64,000 nt of DNA, taken from positions 13,447,312-13,511,311 of the forward strand of contig NC_079483.1 of the NCBI RefSeq assembly GCF_026230105.1. The letters run 5' to 3'. A program made the translations under genes and the position numbers. Every line of letters begins with the position of its first letter. The first letter of the stretch is position 1. The notes beneath the pieces are model-generated. The model had not been told where the DNA came from and did no database searches. It was given only the letters and a program-made list of their open reading frames with translations. Of this stretch, positions 1-11,700 are shown piece after piece. This DNA is from Diorhabda sublineata. Its lineage: Eukaryota; Arthropoda; Insecta; Coleoptera; Chrysomelidae.

Positions 1-755
1 TATAGCAATAGATTCGAGCTCTGTATACAAAGTAAGTAAGGTTGAATAAATAACATTGGAAGCGAATATTGAAGCACCGCCACTAGCTCTTATAGACATT
101 GACCTGATATAATGAAAACCTTTGAAGGATTTGGGTCGCGTGAGATTAGCTGTTGTGGAGTTTTTCTCCAGAAGACATAAAAGATTTGGTCTAGAAGCTG
201 AAGTTAAATGCTGAATTTGTTCTTAGCTGTCGCAATTCCATTGTAGGATAATGAATATTTATAATTTATCTGTTCAAAAGTTGATGGCCGAAGTTATCCT
301 AAATCGTAATATTATTAATTTAGATCGTGATTGTCAGTATCTGAGGTATTTTGAATTCCTAGATGTTAGACTTGCGAGCTCGGCAGTTTCGCTGGGATCT
401 AATTTGGGTTTTAGTTTTTTCTGCAATCTAGTGCTATTCCAGAATAGCTATCATATCCAGACTTAATATTGAAAACTTTCCTGGTGCAGAAGTGATTAAC
501 TTTCAAATGCTGAGCCGAGAAGTGGGGCTGATTCCGCAAATATTTATGTCATCAGGTTTTAATTTCTTTTTTAAGGTAGATATTTGTTTTAAGAAAGAGG
601 CGGTGGAGGAGGAAAATGTCATTCAAAAGTTAGTTAAACAAGAGTTCCGTGTTGAGTAGTTGATCAACAAAATCATACTCAAAATTGACAATTGTTTATT
701 TTGTAAAATTTATATATGGATCTCGTAATATGTCATGTGAAAGTTCGTTTAATAC
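1..755. other. Unassigned left flank
   Basis: No coding exon, RNA gene or recognisable transposon domain was found on either strand. A 71-codon ORF at 251-466 (+) has no recognisable motif. If the SVEP1-like gene transcribed leftward continues here, this is probably intron or downstream sequence. Confidence 0.4.
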
Positions 756-757
756 TA

Positions 758-1151
758 CAGTGCTTTTCAGATAAAAGTATCCACCTTTAATAACTTTTGT
801 AATACTGGTATTTAGAAAAAATCCAAAAATACGTCAATTTATGTTGGAAGGGGCAAGCATTATGGCTTATTTAAACTCACTGGAAAAGCCACCCCCTCAC
901 CCCTAGCAGCATCCCCTTTATTTTTTTAAATTACTTTTCATATTTTTTATGTAAAATTTGGATACTCCTCTTTGAGCTGATTTCAAAAATGTATAATACT
1001 TGTAGGTTAAAGTGGTTAGTTTATGAGATAAACAATTTTTCTTTTAAGAGCACAAATTTTACTAATTATTTACTTTCACCTTATTTGCCTGTACTAAAAT
1101 GGGTTGTACAACAGTTCAAACTCTTTAATCTTTTTAACTGTGCTATTTATT
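758..1151 (+). repeat. Left terminal inverted repeat (394 bp)
   Basis: It pairs with 2349-2742. The visible differences are T versus C near position 829 and A versus T near 1062. The inner part may also serve as promoter for the transposase that starts at 1274. Confidence 0.9.
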
Positions 1152-1273
1152 CTACTTAAAAAATCCAAACAACAAAAAACTCTACTTTTTATTAAAGTTT
1201 GACATTGTCAACTAGAATTTGTAGTCACTATTGATAGTGTAATTTGATACATTATTTATTTTGTTTCTCTGAA

Positions 1274-2342
1274 ATGGTTTACTCTTTGCAAGAAAGAATT
1301 GAAATTGTAGGTTTATACTACCAAAATAATAATTGTGCAAGAGCTGCTGCTAGAATATTTAACGAATTACTCAACAACTCATAAGTATGTAATTCAACTG
1401 ATGGAGAAATTTACCACAACAGGGTCTGTTTGCAATAAAGTGCATAAGCGAGAGGGACTCGTAAATAACGAAGCAATCCAAGTGGCAATTTTAGGGCAAG
1501 TCAGCTTAGAGGCTCAACAACCCCAATCGTTGTCAACAATAAGTAGAGTGATCGGTGTTTCATCTTCTACAGTTTTCCGAGTTCTACATAAATTCAAGTA
1601 CCACCCATACAAAGTTAAGTTGGTGCACGAGTTGAATGAAGATGATTTTGATCGTCGTCTAGAGTTTTGCGAATCAATGACGCAAATTATCAATAACAAT
1701 CCACAATTGCTAAACAATATTTGCTTTTCTGATGAATGCTCATGGTCATTAAATGGCTTAGTAAGTAGGCATAATTGTAGATATTGGGCTGAAAGTGATC
1801 CACATATTATACGTGAATTCCATACACAACATCCCCAAAAGTTAAACGTTTGGTGTGGTATCCTAGGTGACCACATTGTCGGACCATTCTTCATCAACGG
1901 AAATTTAAATGGTGAATCATATCTTGAGTTACTCAGGGAAGGGGTTGACCCACGTATTACAACAATAATAGAAAATGATGATAACCTTTCCGAAGATTTA
2001 CTGGTATTTCAACAAAACGGAGCTCCTCCACACTATGCTATGCCTGTCCGACAATTTTTAAACGAAACATTCCCCGCTCGTTGGATAGGTAGAAGGGGGC
2101 AGATGATGGAGTGGCCACCTAGGTCACCGGATTTAACACCCCTAGACTTATTTTTATGGGGGTATTTAAAAACAAAAGTTTATGCTACCCAACCAGAATC
2201 TCTGGATGATTTACGAGAGAGGATAGAAAATCAATGTCGACAATTAAATCCAGCCGTATTAAGCAATGTCAGAGAGGCATTTCAAAATAGATTATACCAT
2301 TGTATGGAAGTGAATGGTACTCATTTTGAACACTTATTGTAA
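1274..2342 (+). pseudogene. Mariner-like DDE transposase, frameshifted and active-site mutated
   Basis: The natural start is probably the ATG at 1274. That frame gives a DUF4817-type helix-turn-helix (starting MVYSLQERIEIVGLYYQ) but hits a stop at 1382. The body of the protein continues one frame over, in the ORF that opens at 1335 and ends at 2342, so a single frameshift near 1365-1372 separates N-terminus and body. In the 335-codon ORF the first catalytic Asp is D133 (FSDECSW). The second motif reads FQQNGAPPHY with N228 where Asp is expected. The third is PPRSPDLTPLDLFLWGY, with D271 in the position of the last DDE/D residue. The C-terminus is family-like (NGTHFEHLL). With both defects this copy should not encode an active transposase, although its repeats could still be mobilised in trans. 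Confidence 0.88.
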
Positions 2343-2348
2343 CTTCAT

Positions 2349-2742
2349 AATAAATAGCACAGTTAAAAAGATTAAAGAGTTTGAACTGTTGTACAACCCA
2401 TTTTAGTACAGGCAAATAAGGTGAAAGTAAATAATAAGTAAAATTTGTGCTCTTAAAAGAAAAATTGTTTATCTCATAAACTAACCACTTTAACCTACAA
2501 GTATTATACATTTTTGAAATCAGCTCAAAGAGGAGTATCCAAATTTTACATAAAAAATATGAAAAGTAATTTAAAAAAATAAAGGGGATGCTGCTAGGGG
2601 TGAGGGGGTGGCTTTTCCAGTGAGTTTAAATAAGCCATAATGCTTGCCCCTTCCAACATAAATTGACGTGTTTTTGGATTTTTTCTAAATACCAGTATTA
2701 CAAAAGTTATTAAAGGTGGATACTTTTATCTGAAAAGCACTG
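2349..2742 (-). repeat. Right terminal inverted repeat (394 bp)
   Basis: It is the reverse complement of 758-1151. It begins seven bases after the transposase stop codon, so the 3' untranslated region lies inside the repeat. Confidence 0.9.
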
Positions 2743-2984
2743 TATAATCCGCAATAGCGTAATTGATTAATTATTCTTTATATATAATTCTTTCTATTCA
2801 ATTAGCCAAAATACATTTTATTTTTCAGTCTGAGAATTTGCAATAAGTTCTTGTTCTAAATTTAAGGTGATTCATCGGGTACTTAAATAACAAGTGTTCA
2901 CAGTCAGAAGAATTATTAAAAATATTTAGAATGCTGGATGTCAAATATTTATAATTGGATCTGACTTTACTGTTTATGAAAAAA

Positions 2985-3545
2985 TTCTCCATTAAGATCA
3001 ATACACATTTGCATGCATTTGAACCAATTGCCGAAAAATTTTTTGTTCAGGTGTAGAAAAATGTTGTACTCGGAATATCTGATCTGCGGGAATAATCTTT
3101 TTTCGAATACTTCTGGCAACCAAATGCTGGTGTATCATTCCGAATTGACCTTCCTTCGTTGCTCTAATGGAACTTTTATGACATGTCTAGTGATTCAACT
3201 ACAACTTGATAGACCCATACAGTCGATTGTTGCTTAGTTTCGAGTTTATGTGCATGATTCATTTGTTGTCACGATCTTATAGACGTCTTTTCAAGCACCG
3301 CGATTAATTTTTTTCAGCATTTGCACCAATCGACAAGAGCTTTTTTTCAGCAATTGTCCAATTATGCAGTATCCAACGCGAACAAATCTTTTTGGCAGCC
3401 ATATCTTCATGTAGCATTGAATTATGCAAATGGGACTAATGCCTCAATTTCACGGTATGTCACATAACGATTTCACTTTATCAGTTTACGTACAACATTG
3501 ATGTTTTCGGGCACAACAGCCAATTTTGGACGAACTTAATTAAAG
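2985..3545 (-). mobile_element. Degraded mariner transposase (irritans-like)
   Basis: Reading the minus strand in mixed frames gives mariner transposase landmarks in order: a HTH segment with CSRWILHN, a stretch with ETKQQSTVW character, and a C-terminal piece with ARSIRKKIIPADQIF. Multiple stops and frameshifts show an old, dead copy. It resembles the relic at 63290-63785 and may belong to the same family. No clear terminal repeats were found. Confidence 0.65.
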
Positions 3546-3941
3546 AATAACTTAACGTTGTAGTGCAAAGAATAAAGAAGAATAAAATAAGACACTATTA
3601 ACAGTTATTATCTTGTAATTAGTGGTTTATATTTTTCTCTCTACAAATCTTAACGTTTCTCTCGCTTGTTTTTCATATCAAAGACCAATCTGAATAGTTT
3701 CTCTGCTTTAGTTCTCGCCTGATGCCACTTCTGCTTTATTAAATCTACTTATAGTACTAAAGAAGAATGATGTATGAATATGAATTGAACAAAGTATAAT
3801 TTTGTATTTACTTCACTTTCATACGGGTTGATATATATTTTTCGCGTTTTTAGTTTGGATTGCAATATGTGTTTAATTTCTCATTTTCGTGACTCTCTAA
3901 TTTTTTCCATCGTTTTTGAAAAAAGATTAATTGATTGTATA

Positions 3942-4193
3942 TACCTTGAAACAAAAAGGGCCAATGTCTATTTTCGTCAAATGACAGGAACCCTAATTTA
4001 AATTTGAGGAATTGGCCATTTTTGCATTTCCAGTAAATAGCTTTGGCCGTGACAAAATATTTGAGTTTCAATGATCTAATAATAAGAGGACTTTGGTCCT
4101 TTTAACAATTACTATATGTCGCATCCTGAATTCAATTGTTCATTTAACTCAAATTTTCAAATTTTGGACATTGGCCCTTTTTGTTCCAAGGTA
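3942..4193. repeat. 27-bp inverted repeat pair with about 200-bp spacer
   Basis: Positions 3942-3968 (TACCTTGAAACAAAAAGGG, then CCAATGTC) are the reverse complement of 4167-4193 with one mismatch. The spacer has no coding potential I can recognise. It could be a small non-autonomous element or a chance-preserved hairpin. Confidence 0.6.
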
Positions 4194-4452
4194 CAGATGT
4201 ATTAAATAAATATTTTTCAAAATATGTCTTTTTTTCTCCGATAATCATATACCTTGTATATATTACAGAGGATAGCTTCCTTTCATATAAATGAGTGATA
4301 TTACTGTTGTTTCATATCAAATATAATTAATGTAGTTCGCGGAATTTCTACTCAAACACATCAAACTTTGGTTTTCGTGCACACTTCAAAAATTGTTTTT
4401 CCCGTATATAATTAAAAACGTTTGAGAAAAATTGATTTTTACTATAACTTAC

Positions 4453-4635
4453 TCTCACAGGAAGGATCCGTTCCACTCCATGTACCATTTTTTTGGCATA
4501 ATCTCACACTGGTCCCTTTCAAATTATATCCAACTTCACATCTTATACCGCATGCACTGAAAATAACATTTGGGCACATTCGGTTTTTTACGTAGTAACC
4601 ATGTTCTGGAGCTATTATTTTCATACATTTCAATT
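4453..4635 (-). CDS. SVEP1: SVEP1-like exon 6: first sushi (CCP) domain
   Basis: A phase 1-1 exon of 183 nt between TATTTTTCAG and GTAAGT. It encodes six cysteines, the GYNLKGTS turn and the GTWSGTDPSC ending characteristic of sushi domains. The six-cysteine pattern matches the first sushi domain of SVEP1. Confidence 0.9.
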
Positions 4636-5711
4636 CTGAAAAATACAATAAATAAAGAAGAGAAAACGTAAGATGTCTTTCACGAATACGATTATTGGAA
4701 TACATTCTAATAGCTACAGGAACATAACTATTTCAACAATATCCAATATGAGAAATGATTTAAAAAACATTCGTCTTTTTTATTAATCAATAAATTTTGA
4801 AGGCAATCAGATTTGGTCCTCTAACTTATGGTTAATTGACCTATATATTGGCAACTGAACATATGAATTTGGATCTGCTTATTGACATTCATTTGTACCG
4901 AGGAATAAAAATGGTCAAAACAATAGGTAATTTTTCTAGCGATTTGGATACAATCACTCCAGTTTGATGAACAAAGAGATAAAAAAGTATTGTCAAATAA
5001 TATTGTGGATATAAAAATGTTTTTTAAAAATGTTTTATTTACAATAACTACAATTTACTCAAACAGAAACGGAAATTTGGAAAAAAATCTTACTTTTAAT
5101 TAGGGTTAACAATGAAGTTGCAATTTAAAGCAATCAACCTATATTTATTTGATCCATGTTTTGGAATCCGCTGACTATGTGCATATTGTTTTTGTTATTT
5201 TTGTTATTTTGTATCAGTGGATTCCTTTCTCTAGTACAGATTTCGTCCTCGAAGTCTCTGAGAAGAAATCTTGAATTACCTGGTTTTGAGTTTGGATTGT
5301 GGCAGTTACTGTTATTAACATAGCCAAAGCAATCGAAATTACAATTGAATATAAGTACAATGCTAAGTCCTGCAGAAAATTTCGACAAAGTGTTATTGGT
5401 TCAATGGGTTAAACTTATTCATATATCAATTGACACGTTTGTCATTGAGTTACTACTTTTTATAATTTCTAGATTCTGAATTTTGGTTGAGCTGAACTAC
5501 TTTACCCAGTTTCTTGTGAAAAGTTCTTTATTGTGATTGACTTGGTGCAATTTTCTATATTTAGAATTTGGCACTAACATTTTATAGTTTTCGTACATAT
5601 GCATAGTTTATTTATTGCCTAAGATGAATTTAATATTTCCTAGAACATTTTGCTAGTTTATAAACGTTTTTGTAGTGGGAAGGTGGCAAATCAAATGCCA
5701 TTTGAAAGCTC

Positions 5712-5758
<47 letters not shown>

Positions 5759-8700
5759 TATATATATCTATTGAATTATGATTAAAATACAATAACAATA
5801 TTAAAAGAATTGCTCACATTCATCAATTGAGGATTCTGGCGTGTTGAAACTCTCTTCTAACAAACATGATATTCATAAGCTTCAAAATAAATATTAAAAT
5901 TGACTGGTGACATAAATATGCATTCTATTGATCATGGTTGTGTTTTTTTTTTTAGCTAGATTATGGAACACGTCAAATTCGCATTGGTTGGATTAGGTTA
6001 GGTCGTTATAAATGAAGTTGAATATTTATTGGTTAGATTATGAATGATATTAAGAGGGGGCAGACAAGCCCTTCATGGGAACTGAACCCTTCTCTGGTAT
6101 CAGCTACTAAACAATGGAAGAAGCAGTGAATAAGAAGGTAGATAGGAACGAAACCCATTATTGAAATGACCTACAGGGCAGGCAAAGACTCTAATAGGAA
6201 ACTATGATCAGAGAAGATCTTCTGAATGTATCAATCTAAGAACAATCTACGAATACTAACAGGAGTCCTATCGACGCATTGTCGGCTTGACACACACTTG
6301 AAGACGCTAGACATTAGTAGATAATGCAGATGTTATTGCATAGAGGACGAAACCTCTATTCATATTCTCTCGAAGTATGAAACACTACGTAACTACACCT
6401 GGGAGCGGATGAAATAGAAGACGAGGATCTCCGGCAATTACATACATCCCAAATTCTATACTTTTTAAAAGGAGTGTGACAGATCAGCTGTAAACACGAT
6501 AGATCCTTAGAATGGCAGTTTATATGATACTCCAATATCCATACATACATACATACATGAATAACATTAAATTTTAAGAATAGAAGTTGGATTGTGTAAT
6601 ATTTTTCTTATTTATTTACAATCTTTCTATTCGTGGGGTGAATTTATAAACACGGTCTCTCATGGTCATTTAACTAAATTTTAATAAGCAACTTATCACG
6701 AACACTAACTTTATAATATAATTTATTTAAATTCTTCGATGACTTTTCTATTTTGTTCTGTTCACTATGACTATTTATTATACACTAACTAAATGCGAGT
6801 TAGCAAGCTTTGAAAGAAATGTGCCCATATTTATTTATATAGGTGATCTTTCTCTGTCTTTATCCTTTATTCCCTCGACATTACCTTTTTATGCTCTATC
6901 AGATGTAGTTTGTCCAAATTCTATTTATGGCGTTTGTACTAGTTATTTTCGCCATGAAATGTTGGAAGTCCGCACATGCTCCTCCGTACGATCTGACATC
7001 TTTTACTGATGCGTGTTTTCTTCTATTTACCATCACGTTATGTATTTGTAAGCATGTTTTTTGATCTGGCGATACCCAGGTCATTCAGTGATTTTTATGG
7101 TGCCGAAATTTAGTACTTTTCACTGTTCTCAGTTGGGACGTACACATTTGATACTTAGAGAGACTTCAATTCTTAAGTATGCCAGCGTTTCATTTATTGG
7201 TCTGAATTCCAAGACTTTCTATCTTAATTCCCCAAAAACTATGAATATCAGCAGCTAAAATGTTTGATTTCTATAATTCCTCCTCCCTTCAATTTTCTTT
7301 CCTGTAGGTAGTGCCGCGATATCTGTTTCATACTTTCTTAATCTGAATCCAATTTCTTGCATCTCTCCTATTCTTAGCATTGTTCTAACGTAATACCACA
7401 AGAAAATAATACCTCGTATTTAACTCACCTTTACATTCTCCATTTCCGGTAGCTTTGTATCCTTCCTTGCAAATACAACTATCAATTCCATATGCCGGTG
7501 AAATTGTAGTATGGAACTGATCAGGACATGGCAAACATATATTTGGTCCATCTGAATATGTTCCTGGTTCACAAGCTGAAGATTAAAAATATTGAATGTT
7601 TACATTGACAACTCAATGACTTACAGGAAAAATTATAAGTTTAGTTGTTTCACGAATGGATTTTGTATAATTTACTCACGGAAACAATTATTTTTGAGGC
7701 CCGATCCATAATAACCCGCCTTGCATACACAAGCGTAATGTCCGGTACTTGTTCCGCATGTACACATAGCCTTCTCATCACAACAGTCCCCACTTTCTCT
7801 ACATAATTCATTGCAAGCAAAATTGTATCCCAAAGGAATGTAATCTCCATGTTTCAGATCTGCAAAAAATATCTTCATCATTTTTAATTGTTAGACCGAT
7901 ATACATATGTGGGAGCCACATGAAAAACTTTTCTATTAGTGGTTTTATAAGTTATTTACTTATTATTTCTTGCAGGAATTATTAAACTTAAGAATATTGT
8001 AATTTTTAGTCAAAGATTGCATCTTTTTCATTTTTTCATAGGAATAATATACATCTATGTCAACTAAAAACTTTTTTTAATGATACAGTGAAAAACTAAG
8101 CTTGGTTATCTTCTACTGTGTTATGTCAAGAGTTTTTGTCAAAATAACGAATGCCGTTTGAGAAGAATAACAAAAAAACAAACCTGAATGGAGAGCTCTT
8201 CTCGCTAAACTTTCAAATTCGTTGAAACTGTCTAACAAATAACTATAGAATTGTCCGGGTGTAGAAGAAATATCATATAACTCTTTATAATTTCCGTTTT
8301 TAATTCCAATTGTAAATATTATAACTGAATTTAATTTGAGCTCTGTTGCTACAGGAACAGGATCTCCGCCATTGGAGTAACCATCAGTTATTAGAAAAAT
8401 TACTTTCTTAGAATCTGTTCTGTTCGATGCATCTATAATTTCCTGAAACAAATCAATATAGTCCGTCGATATCAGTACTAACAGGAAAGGAATTATGAAA
8501 CATCAACAGATTTTATAGACTTTGTGCGATATATTAAAGGAAACAATAAATTATCATTCAGTTGGAAATTTAAACAACATATCGATTGTCGACATATCGA
8601 TCAGATGTAAGCTTGTGGTGGATAACAAAATAATACACCAGGAAATGAAATTTAAATATCTGGGAATCGAAATATCTGGACACGGGGACGTGGAGACGGA

Positions 8701-11700
8701 AGTAAGAAACCAAGCTACAAGAGCCTCAAGAGCAGCAGCATACCTAAATGACACAATCTGGCGAAATAAATACATGCGAACTGAAGCAAAAGCCCGCATA
8801 TATAAGACCGCAATCAGACCTATATTATCCTATGCAGCAGAGACCCGACCTGAGACCTCTAAAACGAAACGGATATTGGGGACTACAGAAATGAAAATAG
8901 TTCGAAGAATAGCGGGAAGAACACTACTGGATAGAGAAAGGAGTGAAAACATAAGACGAACATGCGGGATAGATAATATCAATGACTGGGTACTGGATAG
9001 AAAGATAAAATGGAATGAGCACATTGACCGCATGACGGAAGAACGAATTGTGAAAATATCAAGGGACAAATCACCAGAAGAAGAAGATATCGATTGTCCT
9101 AATTTTTGGAATCATCTACTCAGTAACCTGGAGAATTAATATACATGACGAGTTGTGTCCACACGTACCGGATGTCACAATAAGACAGTCATATATCAGA
9201 AACCGTTTGAGGGCATAATTGAAGCAACAAAAATGATAAGAGCCAAAATTTATAAAATTAACCTGTTTCTTAGGCTCAATAAAAACTTTCAAGGCATGAC
9301 TAAAATACTACTAAAATAAAGAGTGGGAGAGAAGAGAAGCATCATTGTGGAAAACACTAATAACGCCGATTCTATATAAACTGCTTTTTTCAAGCTTGGT
9401 CTTTTTGAAAACAGCTCTTTCCAACTACCCTACTTATACAACATAATTTTGACCTTTGAAAATGTTAAACATTAGTACGTTGTTCTAATGAGGATTTATA
9501 AAAGTGGATCTACTCAACAGAAATCGCAAATCTTCCATCCAACTATGCGTATAGGATGAGCTTTCTATTCAATTAATATACGGAGGGTGTCTCATAAGTA
9601 ATGTCGTTTTTCTTATGTGATAATGACTACGTCTCAATTTAAACATATTGTTACTTGTTGAAAGTACAAATTTCTTCACGTCCTTTCAATCAATAAGTTA
9701 GTGTATTGTTAATACATTACTGGAAACAAAAGTTTGAAACAATCGTAGCAGCAAGAAAAATATATGATAATAGTGGCGATCTGTAATAAAAATTTGAAGC
9801 TTAAAGATCATTCGCGCTCAGGTCTTTTACCTGCGTGGGATATTAAGGTTATAACTAAGCAATAGAAAACCAACCTAGTACCAGACCTAGCAGATTATCG
9901 GATTCCTTGGACCTTCTAAAAATACCACACATCGAATCATTAGGTAATATCTATAAATAGTGAATGAATTATTATATCAATAAATGAATGGATTAAAACA
10001 TGAATTAGATGAGCGAAACGTCGAGTAGAGGTGTGTAATAAGCTACTTGCCCTGCAGTAAGATGATCATTTCATTAAACGCATCGTTGATTTGCGATGAA
10101 AAATGGATTTATTTAAACAACCCGAACATGAAAAATCAATGTTTGGAAAAAGTACAATTACAAGAACCTGTCACAAAGAGTTTTTGATTCGAATGGAAAG
10201 TCTTGTGTGTCCGATGGAATTATGAAGGTTTATTGTACTTCCAGATGGTTACCAATCAATTCCGATAGCTGATACGTATATATGGGGTTTTATCGGAGAT
10301 AACTAAGATTAGTTAACCCAAAGTGGGTTCTCTTACAGCAAATCAATGCTAAATTTCATCTAAGAAATGTCTTTGGAGTAATGGGTTTGACACCCAATGG
10401 GTTGGAATACCATGAACTTACGAATATATATATTTCCTAGTAACAGAGGAAATTAACTTTGAAAGCTAGACTATGATTGATAAGTCTGAATATCAATTAA
10501 CAGTAACTAATTGATTTTAGCTGCTGTGAATTCCTAAGTTAGAACTTTATTTATTGTCCCAGTATTTTGTTGAAGTAAGCCTTCTATAGCTCAAATTGTT
10601 TCCTGTGCTGGCATTAGTGTCATATTAGTCTTCATCGGCTCATCTGTATTATTGTCAAATGCTCTCATCACGAAACTATTATCCCCTGAAGTTATGCTTC
10701 CTCTAAGAGTAGCTTGTAACGTTTTTTTTTTTTGAGAATTATGATGATTCATGGGGTTCTTTGAGTTCTTTCGATATTGAATAGCCTGAATAGAATTTTT
10801 TGTGATAGAAAGGGGAGTTCACCATTGCAGTTTGAAAGTTGGTGAATACATAAGAGATGATGGTAACTTATGTAGATGGTTATTTCTCATATACCTGCTA
10901 GTTGTTGGTTGGTTTACTACTGTTTACTGTTTTCTTCACTCCGTCACTTACATTTCCTAAGGTTATTTTTCTTTGTCGACTTTTCTTATGATTCTTTGAA
11001 TTATTTTTGGATTTAAATATAATTTACTTTTGTTCTAGCACTCTTTAATATTTCTCAAACATTCTTTATAGTTAAAGAGGATAACTAACCTAACCTAACC
11101 CAATATGCCTATGATTGGGCCAAATTAATGTTACTATCTCAAAGGTCACTTTTTAAAAAGATACTTTATTGAGACTAAAAATACACTATTCAATGGCTAA
11201 TTCATTCGAATTGAACAAGTTCATTCGATCATAGCTATCTTAATAATTTATTTCAAAACTTCAACGTCATACATTGTTGTATTAATTAAATTACTTGTTT
11301 ATAATAACTGATATGGCTTTTCTTGATATAATTATCATCTTTGGCTTGAAGTATTTTTATTGACATAAAACTTCTAGGAGAGTGATGAGTTTTTATTTTG
11401 TAGGTAGTAGTATTTAATGACAACCTTTACAGAATGTCATGTCATATGTAAATTTTCTAATCTCATGATATGATATTCGCTTTTCACTGATTCTGCCGAA
11501 TCTATGTGATTGTTGATACTTTCGCGGGGTTAGGTTCAAATTGCTATGATTGTACTTGGAGATTTCCTTCATTTGATACTCACGATACTTTTGTTGCCCG
11601 AAAACTACCGAAAATTGTTAAGGAATTCTTACATAACGACGATTCATAATCATAAATAATATCATTAACTTTGTGACGCTATTTCAAAGTAAATCGCAAA

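Larger units (their letters stand above)
756..2744 (+). mobile_element. DNA transposon with 394-bp terminal inverted repeats
   Basis: The element occupies 758-2742 (1,985 bp) and is bracketed by TA dinucleotides at 756-757 and 2743-2744, the target-site duplication expected of the IS630-Tc1-mariner superfamily. Both ends begin with CAGTGCTTTTCAGATAAAAG reading inward. The two arms are each 394 bp and differ by only about two bases in my comparison, which implies a recent insertion or recent arm homogenisation. Between the arms lies one transposase gene on the plus strand, damaged by a frameshift and a catalytic substitution. The arms are much longer than the roughly 30 bp usual for mariner. 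Confidence 0.9.
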
